Below, piece by piece: positions 1-6,347 of a DNA stretch of 9,080 nt (positions are counted from its first letter, which is position 1; the number at the start of each line of letters is the position of its first letter). The notes beneath the pieces were generated by a model. That model saw only the letters and a list, made by a program, of their open reading frames with translations. It was not told the DNA's origin and made no database searches. Origin of the DNA: Saprospiraceae bacterium. GTDB taxonomy: Bacteria; Bacteroidota; Bacteroidia; Chitinophagales; Saprospiraceae. Location of the stretch: the NCBI GenBank assembly GCA_025455635.1, contig JALOMF010000137.1, forward strand, positions 1 to 9,080, read 5' to 3'. The position numbers and the translations under genes are program-made.

Positions 1-704
1 TCCCTATCTCCGACACGGTTGGTAAACGCAGCGCCCCCCCAATCCGCAATCCGCAATCCGCAATCCGCAATCCAATCCCTATCTCCGACACGGTTGGTAA
101 ACGCAGCGCCCCCCCAATCCGCAATCCGCAATCCGCAATCCGCAATCCAATCCCCGACGGCTGGACGGAAATCACCGCCCTCGACCCGAGCATCCGGCTG
201 GATTTGCGGTACGCCACCTCGAACAATTTCGTGAAGGAGAAAATGTACGACTGCGGGCGCTGTTTCTACCGGACTGTGGTTGCGAAGGCCATCGTGAAAG
301 CCCACAAGGCCCTGCAAAAACAAGGCTACGGCGGCCTGAAAATGTACGACTGCTACCGCCCCCGCCCCATCCAATGGAAGCTGTGGAAAAAAGTGCCCGA
401 CCCCCGCTACGTGGCCGACCCCCGCAAAGGCTCCATGCACAACCGGGGCATGGCCGCCGACCTAACCATCGTGGACAAGGACGGCAAGGAACTCGACATG
501 GGCACCGATTTCGATTTTTTTGGAAAAGAAGCTTACCACGCCTCCACCGACCACCCCAAGCAAGTGCTCGACAACCGCAAGCTACTGCTGAAAACCATGT
601 CGGACGTGGGCATGAAACACACGACGACCGAGTGGTGGCACTACTCGTACCGGAAAGGGAAGTTCGGCTTGGCGGACTGGGTGTGGGACTGCGAGGGGAA
701 ATAA
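1..704 (+). CDS. D-alanyl-D-alanine dipeptidase, VanX/DdpX family (5' end outside window)
   Basis: The frame is open from base 3 to the TAA at 702-704, giving 233 visible residues; the start lies upstream of the window. The enzyme is a zinc M15-family peptidase that hydrolyses the D-Ala-D-Ala dipeptide, probably in the periplasm and for wall recycling. Family hallmarks are visible. SMHNRGMAAD carries the zinc ligands His (codon 438-440) and Asp (459-461). TEWWH carries the catalytic Glu (630-632) and third zinc ligand His (639-641). YDCYRPRP supplies the conserved Arg near the active site. The conserved core begins at about base 156 (DGWTEI), followed by LDLRYATSNNF. The first 50 visible residues are two copies of a 25-residue Pro/Ile/Arg/Asn-rich unit encoded by a tandem repeat, which looks like a non-catalytic linker after an unseen signal peptide. 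A later in-frame TTG (204) falls inside the conserved core and is not a credible start. Nothing here suggests vancomycin resistance; no vanH or vanA neighbour is seen. Confidence 0.9.
   Translation, partial: PISDTVGKRSAPPIRNPQSAIRNPIPISDTVGKRSAPPIRNPQSAIRNPIPDGWTEITALDPSIRLDLRYATSNNFVKEKMYDCGRCFYRTVVAKAIVKAHKALQKQGYGGLKMYDCYRPRPIQWKLWKKVPDPRYVADPRKGSMHNRGMAADLTIVDKDGKELDMGTDFDFFGKEAYHASTDHPKQVLDNRKLLLKTMSDVGMKHTTTEWWHYSYRKGKFGLADWVWDCEGK
41..75 (+). repeat. AATCCGC heptamer array, copy 1
   Basis: Four perfect AATCCGC units are followed by AATCCAA. The array is coding, and because 7 is not a multiple of 3, gain or loss of one unit would shift the downstream frame. It directly follows a C7 tract. 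Confidence 0.93.
116..150 (+). repeat. AATCCGC heptamer array, copy 2
   Basis: This array is identical to the one at 41-75: four AATCCGC units and a terminal AATCCAA, preceded by C7 at 109-115. It ends immediately before the conserved dipeptidase domain, so it marks the linker/domain boundary. Confidence 0.93.
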
Positions 705-706
705 GC

Positions 707-1225
707 TCACGCCATTTTCTCCAGCGTGTTCAGGTTGCGCATGGTGGTGCAGCTCTTGTATTTCGGCTTCGCCAACAGCTTGGAAAACGGCGTGTCGAGC
801 GTTTGGCCGACGGGCGTTTTCCAATAAATCACTTGGTCGCCGTAGGCAATATTATTCGCTTCGTCAGTCAGGTTTTGCGCATTGGTTTTTATCTCCTCAA
901 ACGCTGTTATATTTTCAACAAAAAGCACATAAGCATGATTTAATTCGTCCCGCCGCATGGGGTATTTGGCAATAATACCCTCCAGTTCACTGAACGCATA
1001 CAACAGCACATAAGCCTCGTATTTAAAGGTTTCCGAAAGCCCTTTTTCCAACGTGGTTTTTAAATCCTTGATGTTTTTATCTGATTCAAAAACGACGTTG
1101 CCAGTTTGGAGATAAGTCCTTACCTCCCGGCATTCCATATCCTCAAATGCCGACTTAAGGTCGGTCATTTTTATTCGGATTTTACCGACATTAATCCCAC
1201 GAAGAAAGGCGATATATTTGGCCAT
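707..1225 (-). CDS. DUF1697 domain-containing protein
   Basis: This is a 172-residue cytoplasmic protein with no signal peptide or membrane segment. The N-terminus is diagnostic of DUF1697: YIAFLRGINVG, then MTDLKSAFEDM, then VRTYLQTGNVVFES, where the family typically reads LRGINVGG...TYIQSGNV. The length is close to the usual family size of about 180. The family has no established biochemical role, so none is given. The ATG at 1225 is the first residue of the conserved block and has no Shine-Dalgarno upstream, as is normal in this phylum. The TGA lies 2 bases from the stop of the convergent dipeptidase, so any transcription terminator must lie inside one of the two genes. The gene appears more AT-rich than its neighbours. 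Confidence 0.88.
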   Translation of the reverse strand: MAKYIAFLRGINVGKIRIKMTDLKSAFEDMECREVRTYLQTGNVVFESDKNIKDLKTTLEKGLSETFKYEAYVLLYAFSELEGIIAKYPMRRDELNHAYVLFVENITAFEEIKTNAQNLTDEANNIAYGDQVIYWKTPVGQTLDTPFSKLLAKPKYKSCTTMRNLNTLEKMA

Positions 1226-1342
1226 GATGAAAATAAAATTGAGGGATTTAGCAGTGGTACCGAATCAGAAAATTAAAGTTATTTCTATCAAAAAAATACC
1301 CCCTAAAAACTTAATTTAACAATGAAGCTGCCAATGCTTGGG

Positions 1343-1350
1343 CAAATTTA
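1343..1350 (-). promoter_or_regulatory. Possible minus-strand -7 box (TAAATTTG) for the DUF1697 gene
   Basis: Read on the minus strand, the sequence matches the Bacteroidota -7 consensus TAnnTTTG. Transcription would start near 1336 and leave a leader of about 110 bases before the ATG at 1225. No -33 TTG element is seen at the expected distance and the area is AT-rich, so a chance match is possible. Confidence 0.3.
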
Positions 1351-1375
1351 ATCTAAAAAAAGAACGGCACACTGC

Positions 1376-1383
1376 TATCTTTG
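1376..1383 (+). promoter_or_regulatory. -7 promoter box TATCTTTG for the exported protein gene
   Basis: This is a perfect match to the Bacteroidota sigma-A -7 element TAnnTTTG, 28 bases before the ATG at 1412, implying a leader of roughly 20 bases. No clear -33 TTG is present upstream. The same box and flank (TATCTTTG then GCCGCC) recurs at 6386 before the cytochrome gene. Confidence 0.6.
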
Positions 1384-1411
1384 CCGCCAATCTGAAAATC
1401 ATTTCAAAACA

Positions 1412-2527
1412 ATGGCTTACCTAACACGAAGCTTGGCGCTCATCTGCGCCCTCATTCTTATCCAATTTTTTGCCGCAGCACAATCCCCCTTCAAGCCCCA
1501 GTTGGCCGTGCCCGTACACTTGAACGGGCTGGCCCAAGCCAGCACCAGTTCCCCACGCCAGCCCACCAAAACCTACCTCTCCGGCATAGCCCTCATGTTC
1601 CTCGACACCGCCAATACCGCCGACGAACTGCTCGTGACCGGAAGTTCAGACCTCATCATCTGGCACGACTGCATCGGGCGCAGCACCAAGGTCACCTTCA
1701 TCGTGCCAGACACACAGTTCATTGGCAAGCTGGAGCTGATGTACTTCGGCTCCAAATGCACCGCCGACCTCCTGCTGCAAGACCGCAACACCAGCGCTAC
1801 CTTTCACAGCGCTGGCGAGCTGCTCTTGAACGCCCAAGACAGCTACCAACTCGTTTTCGACCAGAAAAGCGAAAAACTGCCCTACGACATCTTCCATCCG
1901 CTCAACGTGCAACTGATGCAGCTACACGCCCGTGACCAGCGCAAAGTGACCCTAAAATCTTGGTTCAACAAGGACTCCATCAACGTCATCGTGGGGGCCG
2001 ACTCGCAGTTCGACACCGACTTCGACCTCTTCTGGCTCGACCAGTCGCTGCGCAACCGCCTCCATGCCCTCGCCTCCAACAATTACTCAAAACTCTACCT
2101 CTTCGACCAGCAAAACAGCACCGTACTGGACTCCTCCCTGAGTAAAAACAAGACAGTGCTGAACCGGGCCGAGCGAACGCCTTATGGCCTCAAAGGCTCC
2201 CTCACCATCACCATGACCCCCGATGGCAGCGCCCGGTACGTGTTCCTAAAGCCATTCCGCAGCTACACGATGTTCATTGACTATGCTTTTCACTTCGTAA
2301 AAGGCGGCACAGGCCAAGTCTCCATCCAGCGCTTCGGGCTGCGGGACTTGAACACGGGCGACTTCGTCGAAATGGACCTCTACGACCTCGTCAACAACGG
2401 CATGCCCGTCATGTACGTGGACCTGCTCAAGGGCGTCATCACCTCCCTCGACGGCACTTGGGACATCACCAACGTCATCCATGCCATCGAAGACGTGGTG
2501 GCCGCTTCTGCCCTGCCGGGCGAGTGA
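1412..2527 (+). CDS. Exported protein of unknown function
   Basis: I do not recognise the family. The 371-residue product starts with a clear signal peptide: basic MAYLTR, a hydrophobic stretch to about residue 21, then AAAQ with likely cleavage near residues 23-24. No lipobox cysteine, internal membrane segment or T9SS C-terminal sorting domain is visible, so it is probably periplasmic. The mature protein holds two cysteines, C87 (IIWHDC) and C116 (FGSKC), that could form a disulfide. Alternating hydrophobic/polar stretches suggest mostly beta structure. The ATG at 1412 is chosen because it begins the signal peptide and lies just after a -7 box. The gene converges on the T9SS cargo gene with a 32-base gap. 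Coding is supported by the long uninterrupted frame and the signal peptide. Confidence 0.8.
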   Translation: MAYLTRSLALICALILIQFFAAAQSPFKPQLAVPVHLNGLAQASTSSPRQPTKTYLSGIALMFLDTANTADELLVTGSSDLIIWHDCIGRSTKVTFIVPDTQFIGKLELMYFGSKCTADLLLQDRNTSATFHSAGELLLNAQDSYQLVFDQKSEKLPYDIFHPLNVQLMQLHARDQRKVTLKSWFNKDSINVIVGADSQFDTDFDLFWLDQSLRNRLHALASNNYSKLYLFDQQNSTVLDSSLSKNKTVLNRAERTPYGLKGSLTITMTPDGSARYVFLKPFRSYTMFIDYAFHFVKGGTGQVSIQRFGLRDLNTGDFVEMDLYDLVNNGMPVMYVDLLKGVITSLDGTWDITNVIHAIEDVVAASALPGE

Positions 2528-2557
2528 TTTTTCTTGGTCGAAACGGCCACCGAAAAA
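2528..2557. terminator. Hairpin filling the convergent gap; possible shared transcript end
   Basis: TGGTCG (2535-2540) pairs with CGGCCA (2544-2549) over an AAA loop, with one G-T wobble. Flanking TTTTTC (2528-2533) pairs with GAAAAA (2552-2557) across a small internal bulge. The structure occupies almost all of the 2528-2559 gap between two convergent stops, so it could end or protect both transcripts. The polarity is opposite to a canonical intrinsic terminator, since the U-run is 5' and the A-run 3' on both strands. Confidence 0.35.
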
Positions 2558-2559
2558 CT

Positions 2560-3423
2560 TCACGATTTCACGACTTTGGCCATCGTCACCACACCAGCCG
2601 ATTGCATTCGCAGGTAATAAACTCCATTGGGCAGGCCCTCAAGGCTGACCTGTTGTGCATCCGATGGCGCAATGCTGATGGGTTTCACCAGTTGGCCATT
2701 TGCGTTGAAAAGCTCCAACCGCTCCAAGGCAGGCCCCGTTTTTTTCTCTACCGTCAGCAGTCCAGATGTTGGGTTTGGATACACGTCATATTGCGCCAGC
2801 ACTGGCTCCGGCTGCACCGACGTGGCACAGTTCACCACCACCACATCTAGCTCCACCCCAAGTCCCAAAATGAAGTCAGGGCAAATGCCCGGTGCGCCTT
2901 GGGCCGTGTAAGAACCTGACTCGGTGACCGCAAACAGCGGGCTGGTGGCGCCGGGAATCGGCTCGCCATTGTTGAACCAAGTCACGTTTGTGCCGTAGGA
3001 AAAGTCCAGAAACATGGTGTCGCCCTCGCATATTTTGATAGACCCCGTCTGAGGGTCAATCGTAAAATCGCCTGTCTGCACCACAAACGGGAGCAAGAAC
3101 ACGTGGCCATCAACCAGCACCTCTGGCGATGCTTCCGTGCAGCCACCCTCCGTAGCTTCCACCCATACATAGGAAACGATATAAGTTTCGTTCACCTCAA
3201 GTGTCTGCCCGGTCGCACCAGCGATTGGCACTGCTACCGTGTCCAAATATTCCCGGCGGTACCATTGGTAGCTGTCGTATTCCTGTGTGGTAAAAGTGAC
3301 AGTCTGCCCCGGACAAAGCACCGAATCAGGCGCTGAAATGGTCGGGTTAAAACTGCACTGCGCCTGTACTGCCGCAGCGAACGCCCAAAGCAGGGCCAAG
3401 GAAAATAGATTTTCGAGTTTCAT
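2560..3423 (-). CDS. Secreted Ig-like protein with type IX secretion C-terminal sorting domain
   Basis: The 287-residue product begins at the ATG at 3423. A TTG two codons earlier is less likely because the ATG directly opens a signal peptide (MKLENLF, hydrophobic core, VQAQ; cleavage near residue 21). Two Ig-like modules follow, at about 22-105 (CPGQTVTF, SYQWYR, GATGQTLEV) and 125-200 (ICEGDTMFLDF, NVTWFNNGEPIPGA, ESGSYT). The C-terminal domain, about 212-287, has the T9SS type A pattern: YDVYPNPTSG, LELFNANGQLV, LPNGVYYLRM, then a short basic end (MAKVVKS). Such proteins cross the outer membrane through the type IX system and are released or surface-anchored after domain removal. The actual ligand or role is unknown. 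The gap upstream (3424-3527) shows no convincing -7 box; it holds a 5-bp hairpin (CCAAG/CTTGG, 3451-3464) and a spaced inverted repeat (CGGTTGG 3469-3475, CCAACCG 3505-3511). Confidence 0.87.
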   Translation of the reverse strand: MKLENLFSLALLWAFAAAVQAQCSFNPTISAPDSVLCPGQTVTFTTQEYDSYQWYRREYLDTVAVPIAGATGQTLEVNETYIVSYVWVEATEGGCTEASPEVLVDGHVFLLPFVVQTGDFTIDPQTGSIKICEGDTMFLDFSYGTNVTWFNNGEPIPGATSPLFAVTESGSYTAQGAPGICPDFILGLGVELDVVVVNCATSVQPEPVLAQYDVYPNPTSGLLTVEKKTGPALERLELFNANGQLVKPISIAPSDAQQVSLEGLPNGVYYLRMQSAGVVTMAKVVKS

Positions 3424-3527
3424 TTGCAATAGAATTTTTTTGTTCTACCACCAAGACAGCTTGGGCGTCGGTTGGGGTTGGGGGAAAATAAAAAGGAAGC
3501 TACGCCAACCGCTGGTTTTAGGTGTGT

Positions 3528-4367
3528 TCAGTACCGCAGCCAATCACCCGTCGGCACCACCTCAAACCACGGGTTGCTCTCGAACAAATGCCGGATGATG
3601 GGCACGTGGTCGTTGCCGATGACAAGGAAAATGGCCTGCTCGGAATAGTCCAACTGGGCAATGATTTTTGCGTAAATTTTGATATTGCGCCGGTACCAGT
3701 CCGCCGTCAGCTCGCTGCCGAGGAAATAATCATCGTCGCCTTTCGTGTCGAACACGTCAGTGTAGCCCACCTGCGGGTAAACGTTGATGTAATGGGCATG
3801 GGAAGCCCGATGCAATGGCTCGCTGTTCAGCCATTTCAGGTAGTCCAATAAATCCAGTTTTCTAAACAACGAGTCGTCGTTGATGCGGTCTTCCAGCACT
3901 TGCGTCGTGCCTTTTGCCTTGGCGTTCAGGATGTCCATCTGGCCGTTTTTTTCGGCATATTCGAGGCATTGCTGATAATATGTGCCATACATGCCGGGGC
4001 TATCGCACTGGTAAATGGTGGGGTGGCCGAGCGCCTTCGCTACCCGGAAACCGACTTGGTAAATCTCGTTGCGGCGAGGCTTGAACTGCCCGGCCCGGTA
4101 AACTTGGTAGAGGCTGTCCACCCGGTTTTGGTACTCGAATTCGGGCATCCGCTCCACAAAGACCTTGTCGGGGCGCTGGCGCTGGATGGACTCGCAGAGC
4201 TTGGCGATGCTTCGCTGGTGCCGCTCGGAGAGCACGTCGTAAGTGGAATCGGTCTGTGCGAAATGGAAGGTACCGAGGAGATAGACCTTGATTTTGGGCT
4301 GCGCATCTTGGCCAAAAACGGAGGCGGCCACGGCCAAAACAAGGGCAAAAACAAGGGAATTCTTCAT
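3528..4367 (-). CDS. Exported DUF5694-like protein, TraB/TIKI/ChaN-type fold candidate
   Basis: From ATG 4367 the product has 279 residues, beginning with a signal peptide (MKNSLVFALVLAVAASVFGQ). An in-frame ATG at 4376 would add three residues and is equally possible. The mature protein opens with KVYLLGTFHF, a GxxH motif at 32-35, then KVFVER with a conserved-looking Glu at 72. A second GxxH motif, GNDH (251-254), lies near the C-terminus and is followed by Arg259. Two GxxH motifs plus a Glu and an Arg are the signature of the TraB/PrgY/TIKI/ChaN/EreA-like superfamily, some of whose members are metal-dependent hydrolases. The GTFHF start matches my recollection of Bacteroidota DUF5694 proteins. 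Substrate and activity are unknown. The gene is divergent from the kinase gene; the next minus-strand gene starts 104 bases after its stop, so co-transcription is possible. Confidence 0.78.
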   Translation of the reverse strand: MKNSLVFALVLAVAASVFGQDAQPKIKVYLLGTFHFAQTDSTYDVLSERHQRSIAKLCESIQRQRPDKVFVERMPEFEYQNRVDSLYQVYRAGQFKPRRNEIYQVGFRVAKALGHPTIYQCDSPGMYGTYYQQCLEYAEKNGQMDILNAKAKGTTQVLEDRINDDSLFRKLDLLDYLKWLNSEPLHRASHAHYINVYPQVGYTDVFDTKGDDDYFLGSELTADWYRRNIKIYAKIIAQLDYSEQAIFLVIGNDHVPIIRHLFESNPWFEVVPTGDWLRY

Positions 4368-4451
4368 GGAAAACATGGTTTTAGTGAAACGATATCCCAA
4401 AATTGACCGCCTTCCAATAAGGATGGGATAGCTAATCTGCCATCAAAACCC

Positions 4452-4490
4452 TTTTGTCTGCAAATGCCAGATGGGGTTTTGCAGACAAAA
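4452..4490. promoter_or_regulatory. Perfect 13-bp inverted repeat between divergent genes
   Basis: TTTTGTCTGCAAA (4452-4464) is the exact reverse complement of TTTGCAGACAAAA (4478-4490), with a 13-base spacer. The TTTGCAG core occurs again in direct orientation at 4499-4505, 21 bases (two helical turns) after 4478-4484. The left arm is also preceded by CAAAACCC (4444-4451), which can pair with GGGTTTTG (4474-4481), an alternative stem that excludes the first. The position upstream of the kinase promoter and of the divergent gene suggests an operator; no protein is assigned from sequence. Confidence 0.5.
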
Positions 4491-4535
4491 AACGCCCGTT
4501 TGCAGCGATACCCTGCGAAGGATGCCATTTGCGGC

Positions 4536-4543
4536 TAAATTTG
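4536..4543 (+). promoter_or_regulatory. -7 promoter box TAAATTTG for the kinase/regulator operon
   Basis: This is a perfect TAnnTTTG match ending 6 bases before the ATG at 4550. Start sites in this phylum usually lie about 5-8 bases after this box, so the mRNA would be leaderless or nearly so. No -33 element is evident at normal spacing. The box also argues against the upstream TTG at 4454 as the translation start. Confidence 0.55.
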
Positions 4544-4549
4544 CCGACT

Positions 4550-5581
4550 ATGTCGAAGCAACAACTAATTCTGCTTATTGCTGCCGTCGTTTTCATGCGG
4601 CTATGGGGCACAGACTTGGTCAGTGTCAGCGTGTTCAACCCCGGTTTCCGCTTTGGCGAGTATTTCAGCATTTTCGATGTTTCCAGCGTCATTTACATGG
4701 TGGCCATGCTGCTGCTGACGAGGGCGGCTTGCTGGGCCTTTTTTCCCCGTAAAAAATATGCGTGGCTGGCCTTGTCAATTTTGACGTTGGTGCCGTTTTT
4801 TATTGGTTTTCGGTATTTATTGGAAGAGGTGATATTTAAAGCCATATTCGGCCAGGGGAATTACCACGAAGGCACTGTAATTGGGCGATATATCGGCGAT
4901 AATATCCAATATGCCATTGGTTATATCACGCTTGGCGCATTGGTTTTTCTTTTTGAAAACAATATAAAAAACCAGCAAAAACTGCTGCAAATGGCGGCCA
5001 CCAATAGCGAGGCAGAGCTGAAATTCTTGCGCTCGCAGATTAATCCGCATTTTTTATTCAATAGCCTGAATAATATTTATACGCTGATTTATGAAAAATC
5101 GGATAAAGCGCCGGACGCCTTTTTAAAACTGACAGAACTGACCCGCTATATGTCGTATGAAAAAGGGAATATGGTCAATTTGTCCACAGAAGTTAAATAC
5201 CTCGAAAGCTATATTGCGCTGCAAAAACTGCGCTTCGATTATGAGCTATCCTTGGTGCTGGAGGTGGACGAGGCCGTGCTGCACCACCAGTTGCCGCCTT
5301 ATACGCTCATCGCTTTTGTGGAGAATGCCTTTAAGCATGGCGATTTCAAAGAACCCAATTTCCCCTTAAAAATCATCGCAACGGGCAACGCAGCCAACCT
5401 GAAAATCATGGTTTCCAATAAAATATCCACCCATGAAAAGGATGCCACAGGCGGCGTCGGCCTCGACAATGTGCGGCGGCGGCTTGAGCTGCTTTTCCCT
5501 GACCGCCATCGGTTTTCCGTGGAAAAAACGGACGGGGTTTTCACCGTACGACTCCACATCCAACAAGCAGCCCGGCCATGA
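4550..5581 (+). CDS. LytS/YehU-type sensor histidine kinase
   Basis: This 343-residue membrane kinase autophosphorylates a histidine and passes the phosphate to the regulator encoded next to it. The N-terminal part has about four hydrophobic segments, near residues 5-20, 44-62, 70-90 and 120-136, with no recognised periplasmic sensor domain. A short helical linker follows (about 138-158). The His_kinase domain carries LRSQINPHFLFNSLNNIY, with His167 as the likely phosphoacceptor. The HATPase_c domain shows the N box (IAFVENAFKHG, Asn259) and a G box (GGVGLDNVRRRL, 301-312). The ATG at 4550 is chosen over the TTG at 4454 because a -7 box lies between them and the hydrophobic N-terminus begins here. 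The stop overlaps the next start (ATGA), indicating translational coupling. The first two thirds look more AT-rich than the downstream gene. The signal sensed is unknown. Confidence 0.92.
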   Translation: MSKQQLILLIAAVVFMRLWGTDLVSVSVFNPGFRFGEYFSIFDVSSVIYMVAMLLLTRAACWAFFPRKKYAWLALSILTLVPFFIGFRYLLEEVIFKAIFGQGNYHEGTVIGRYIGDNIQYAIGYITLGALVFLFENNIKNQQKLLQMAATNSEAELKFLRSQINPHFLFNSLNNIYTLIYEKSDKAPDAFLKLTELTRYMSYEKGNMVNLSTEVKYLESYIALQKLRFDYELSLVLEVDEAVLHHQLPPYTLIAFVENAFKHGDFKEPNFPLKIIATGNAANLKIMVSNKISTHEKDATGGVGLDNVRRRLELLFPDRHRFSVEKTDGVFTVRLHIQQAARP

Positions 5582-6279
5582 ACCCAATCCGCACCGCCAT
5601 CCTCGACGACGAACCGCTGGCCCTGCGCCTGCTCACCGACTACGTGGGCAAGCTGCCCGAACTCACGCTAGTGCTCGCCAGCACCGACCCCTTCCGAGTG
5701 CTCGAATTGGTGCAAACCAACCAGCTCGACCTCGTGCTGCTCGACATCCAGATGCCGGAACTGACGGGCATCCAGTTCCTGAAAATCGCCCAAAAACGCT
5801 GCAAAACCATCCTCACCACTGCCTACGAGGAGTACGCCCTGCAAGGCTTCGAGCACGACGTGGTGGACTACCTGCTGAAGCCCATCGCCTTCGAGCGGTT
5901 TGCGCTCGCCATCGGCAAGCTGAAGGAGCGCATGGCCGCCGCACCGCCCATTGCGGAGCAAAAAACACCAGATTTTATCTTCGTGAAATCGGAGTACAAA
6001 ATCGTGAAAGTGGATTTCAAGGACATCCTCTACCTCGAAAGCGCACGTGACTACACCATGCTGCACACCACCAGCGGCAGGCTGCTCACCCTGCAAAGCC
6101 TCCGTAGCTTCGAGGAGGCGCTGCCACCGCACCAGTTCGTGCGGCTGCACAAATCGTTCATCGTTTCCTTGGAAAAAATCAGCTCCATCGAAAACGGGCG
6201 GGTCGTGGTGAACAAGGTCTATCTGCCCATTGGCGAAGCCTATAAAGCGGGTTTTTGGGCGAGGGTGAAATTAAAATAG
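5578..6279 (+). CDS. LytTR-family response regulator
   Basis: This is a 233-residue cytoplasmic transcription factor. The receiver domain (about 4-120) has the acidic pocket D10-D11-E12, the phosphoacceptor D56 in VLLDIQMP, the Thr switch in ILTTAY (80-81) and the conserved Lys101 in LLKP. After a short Pro/Ala linker (about 120-130) comes a LytTR DNA-binding domain (about 132-233). It shows FIFVKSEYKIVKV, DILYLESARDYTMLHT, FVRLHKSFIVSL and the usual C-terminal LPIGEAYK. LytTR proteins typically bind paired direct repeats upstream of promoters. The ATG overlaps the kinase stop by 4 bases, so the two form an operon and almost certainly a cognate pair. The targets are not known; the adjacent downstream cytochrome gene and the operon's own promoter are candidates. 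Confidence 0.95.
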   Translation: MNPIRTAILDDEPLALRLLTDYVGKLPELTLVLASTDPFRVLELVQTNQLDLVLLDIQMPELTGIQFLKIAQKRCKTILTTAYEEYALQGFEHDVVDYLLKPIAFERFALAIGKLKERMAAAPPIAEQKTPDFIFVKSEYKIVKVDFKDILYLESARDYTMLHTTSGRLLTLQSLRSFEEALPPHQFVRLHKSFIVSLEKISSIENGRVVVNKVYLPIGEAYKAGFWARVKLK

Positions 6280-6347
6280 GAAGTTTGCCAAGTCCCCCAA
6301 GGCGATTGCAGCGCAATGGCAACTACCTGAAATTCAAGCAGTTGCCC

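Larger units (their letters stand above)
1..150 (+). repeat. Exact 75-bp tandem duplication within the dipeptidase frame
   Basis: Bases 1-75 and 76-150 are identical. Each unit has a unique part (TCCCTATCTCCGACACGG onward), a C7 tract (34-40 and 109-115) and a heptamer array. A third copy begins at 151 but diverges after TCCC. Since 75 is a multiple of 3, each unit encodes the same 25 residues, roughly ISDTVGKRSAPP followed by IRNPQSAIRNPIP. More copies may lie upstream of the window. Confidence 0.95.

Noticed and set aside
1..150. CRISPR-like array
   Set aside because: The repeats are direct heptamers inside an exact tandem duplication; there are no unique spacers and no cas genes.
19..234. 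Small plus-strand frame through the repeat
   Set aside because: It is the repeat read in another frame and ends shortly after; the dipeptidase frame carries the conserved domain.
1..704. Vancomycin resistance determinant
   Set aside because: The enzyme is VanX-family, but homologues are common in cell-wall recycling and no VanH/VanA-type ligase or dehydrogenase is adjacent.
374..943. 189-codon plus-strand open frame
   Set aside because: It overlaps the dipeptidase in another frame and runs antisense into the DUF1697 gene; Arg/Pro-rich shadow composition.
3900..4406. 168-codon plus-strand open frame
   Set aside because: It is antisense to the DUF5694-like gene, which has a signal peptide and paired GxxH motifs.
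4454..4549. N-terminal extension of the kinase from TTG 4454
   Set aside because: A -7 box at 4536-4543 and an inverted repeat lie in this stretch, and the hydrophobic N-terminus begins at the ATG at 4550.
6305..6317. Terminator after the response regulator
   Set aside because: The ATTGC/GCAAT stem is only 5 bp and has no U-run after it.
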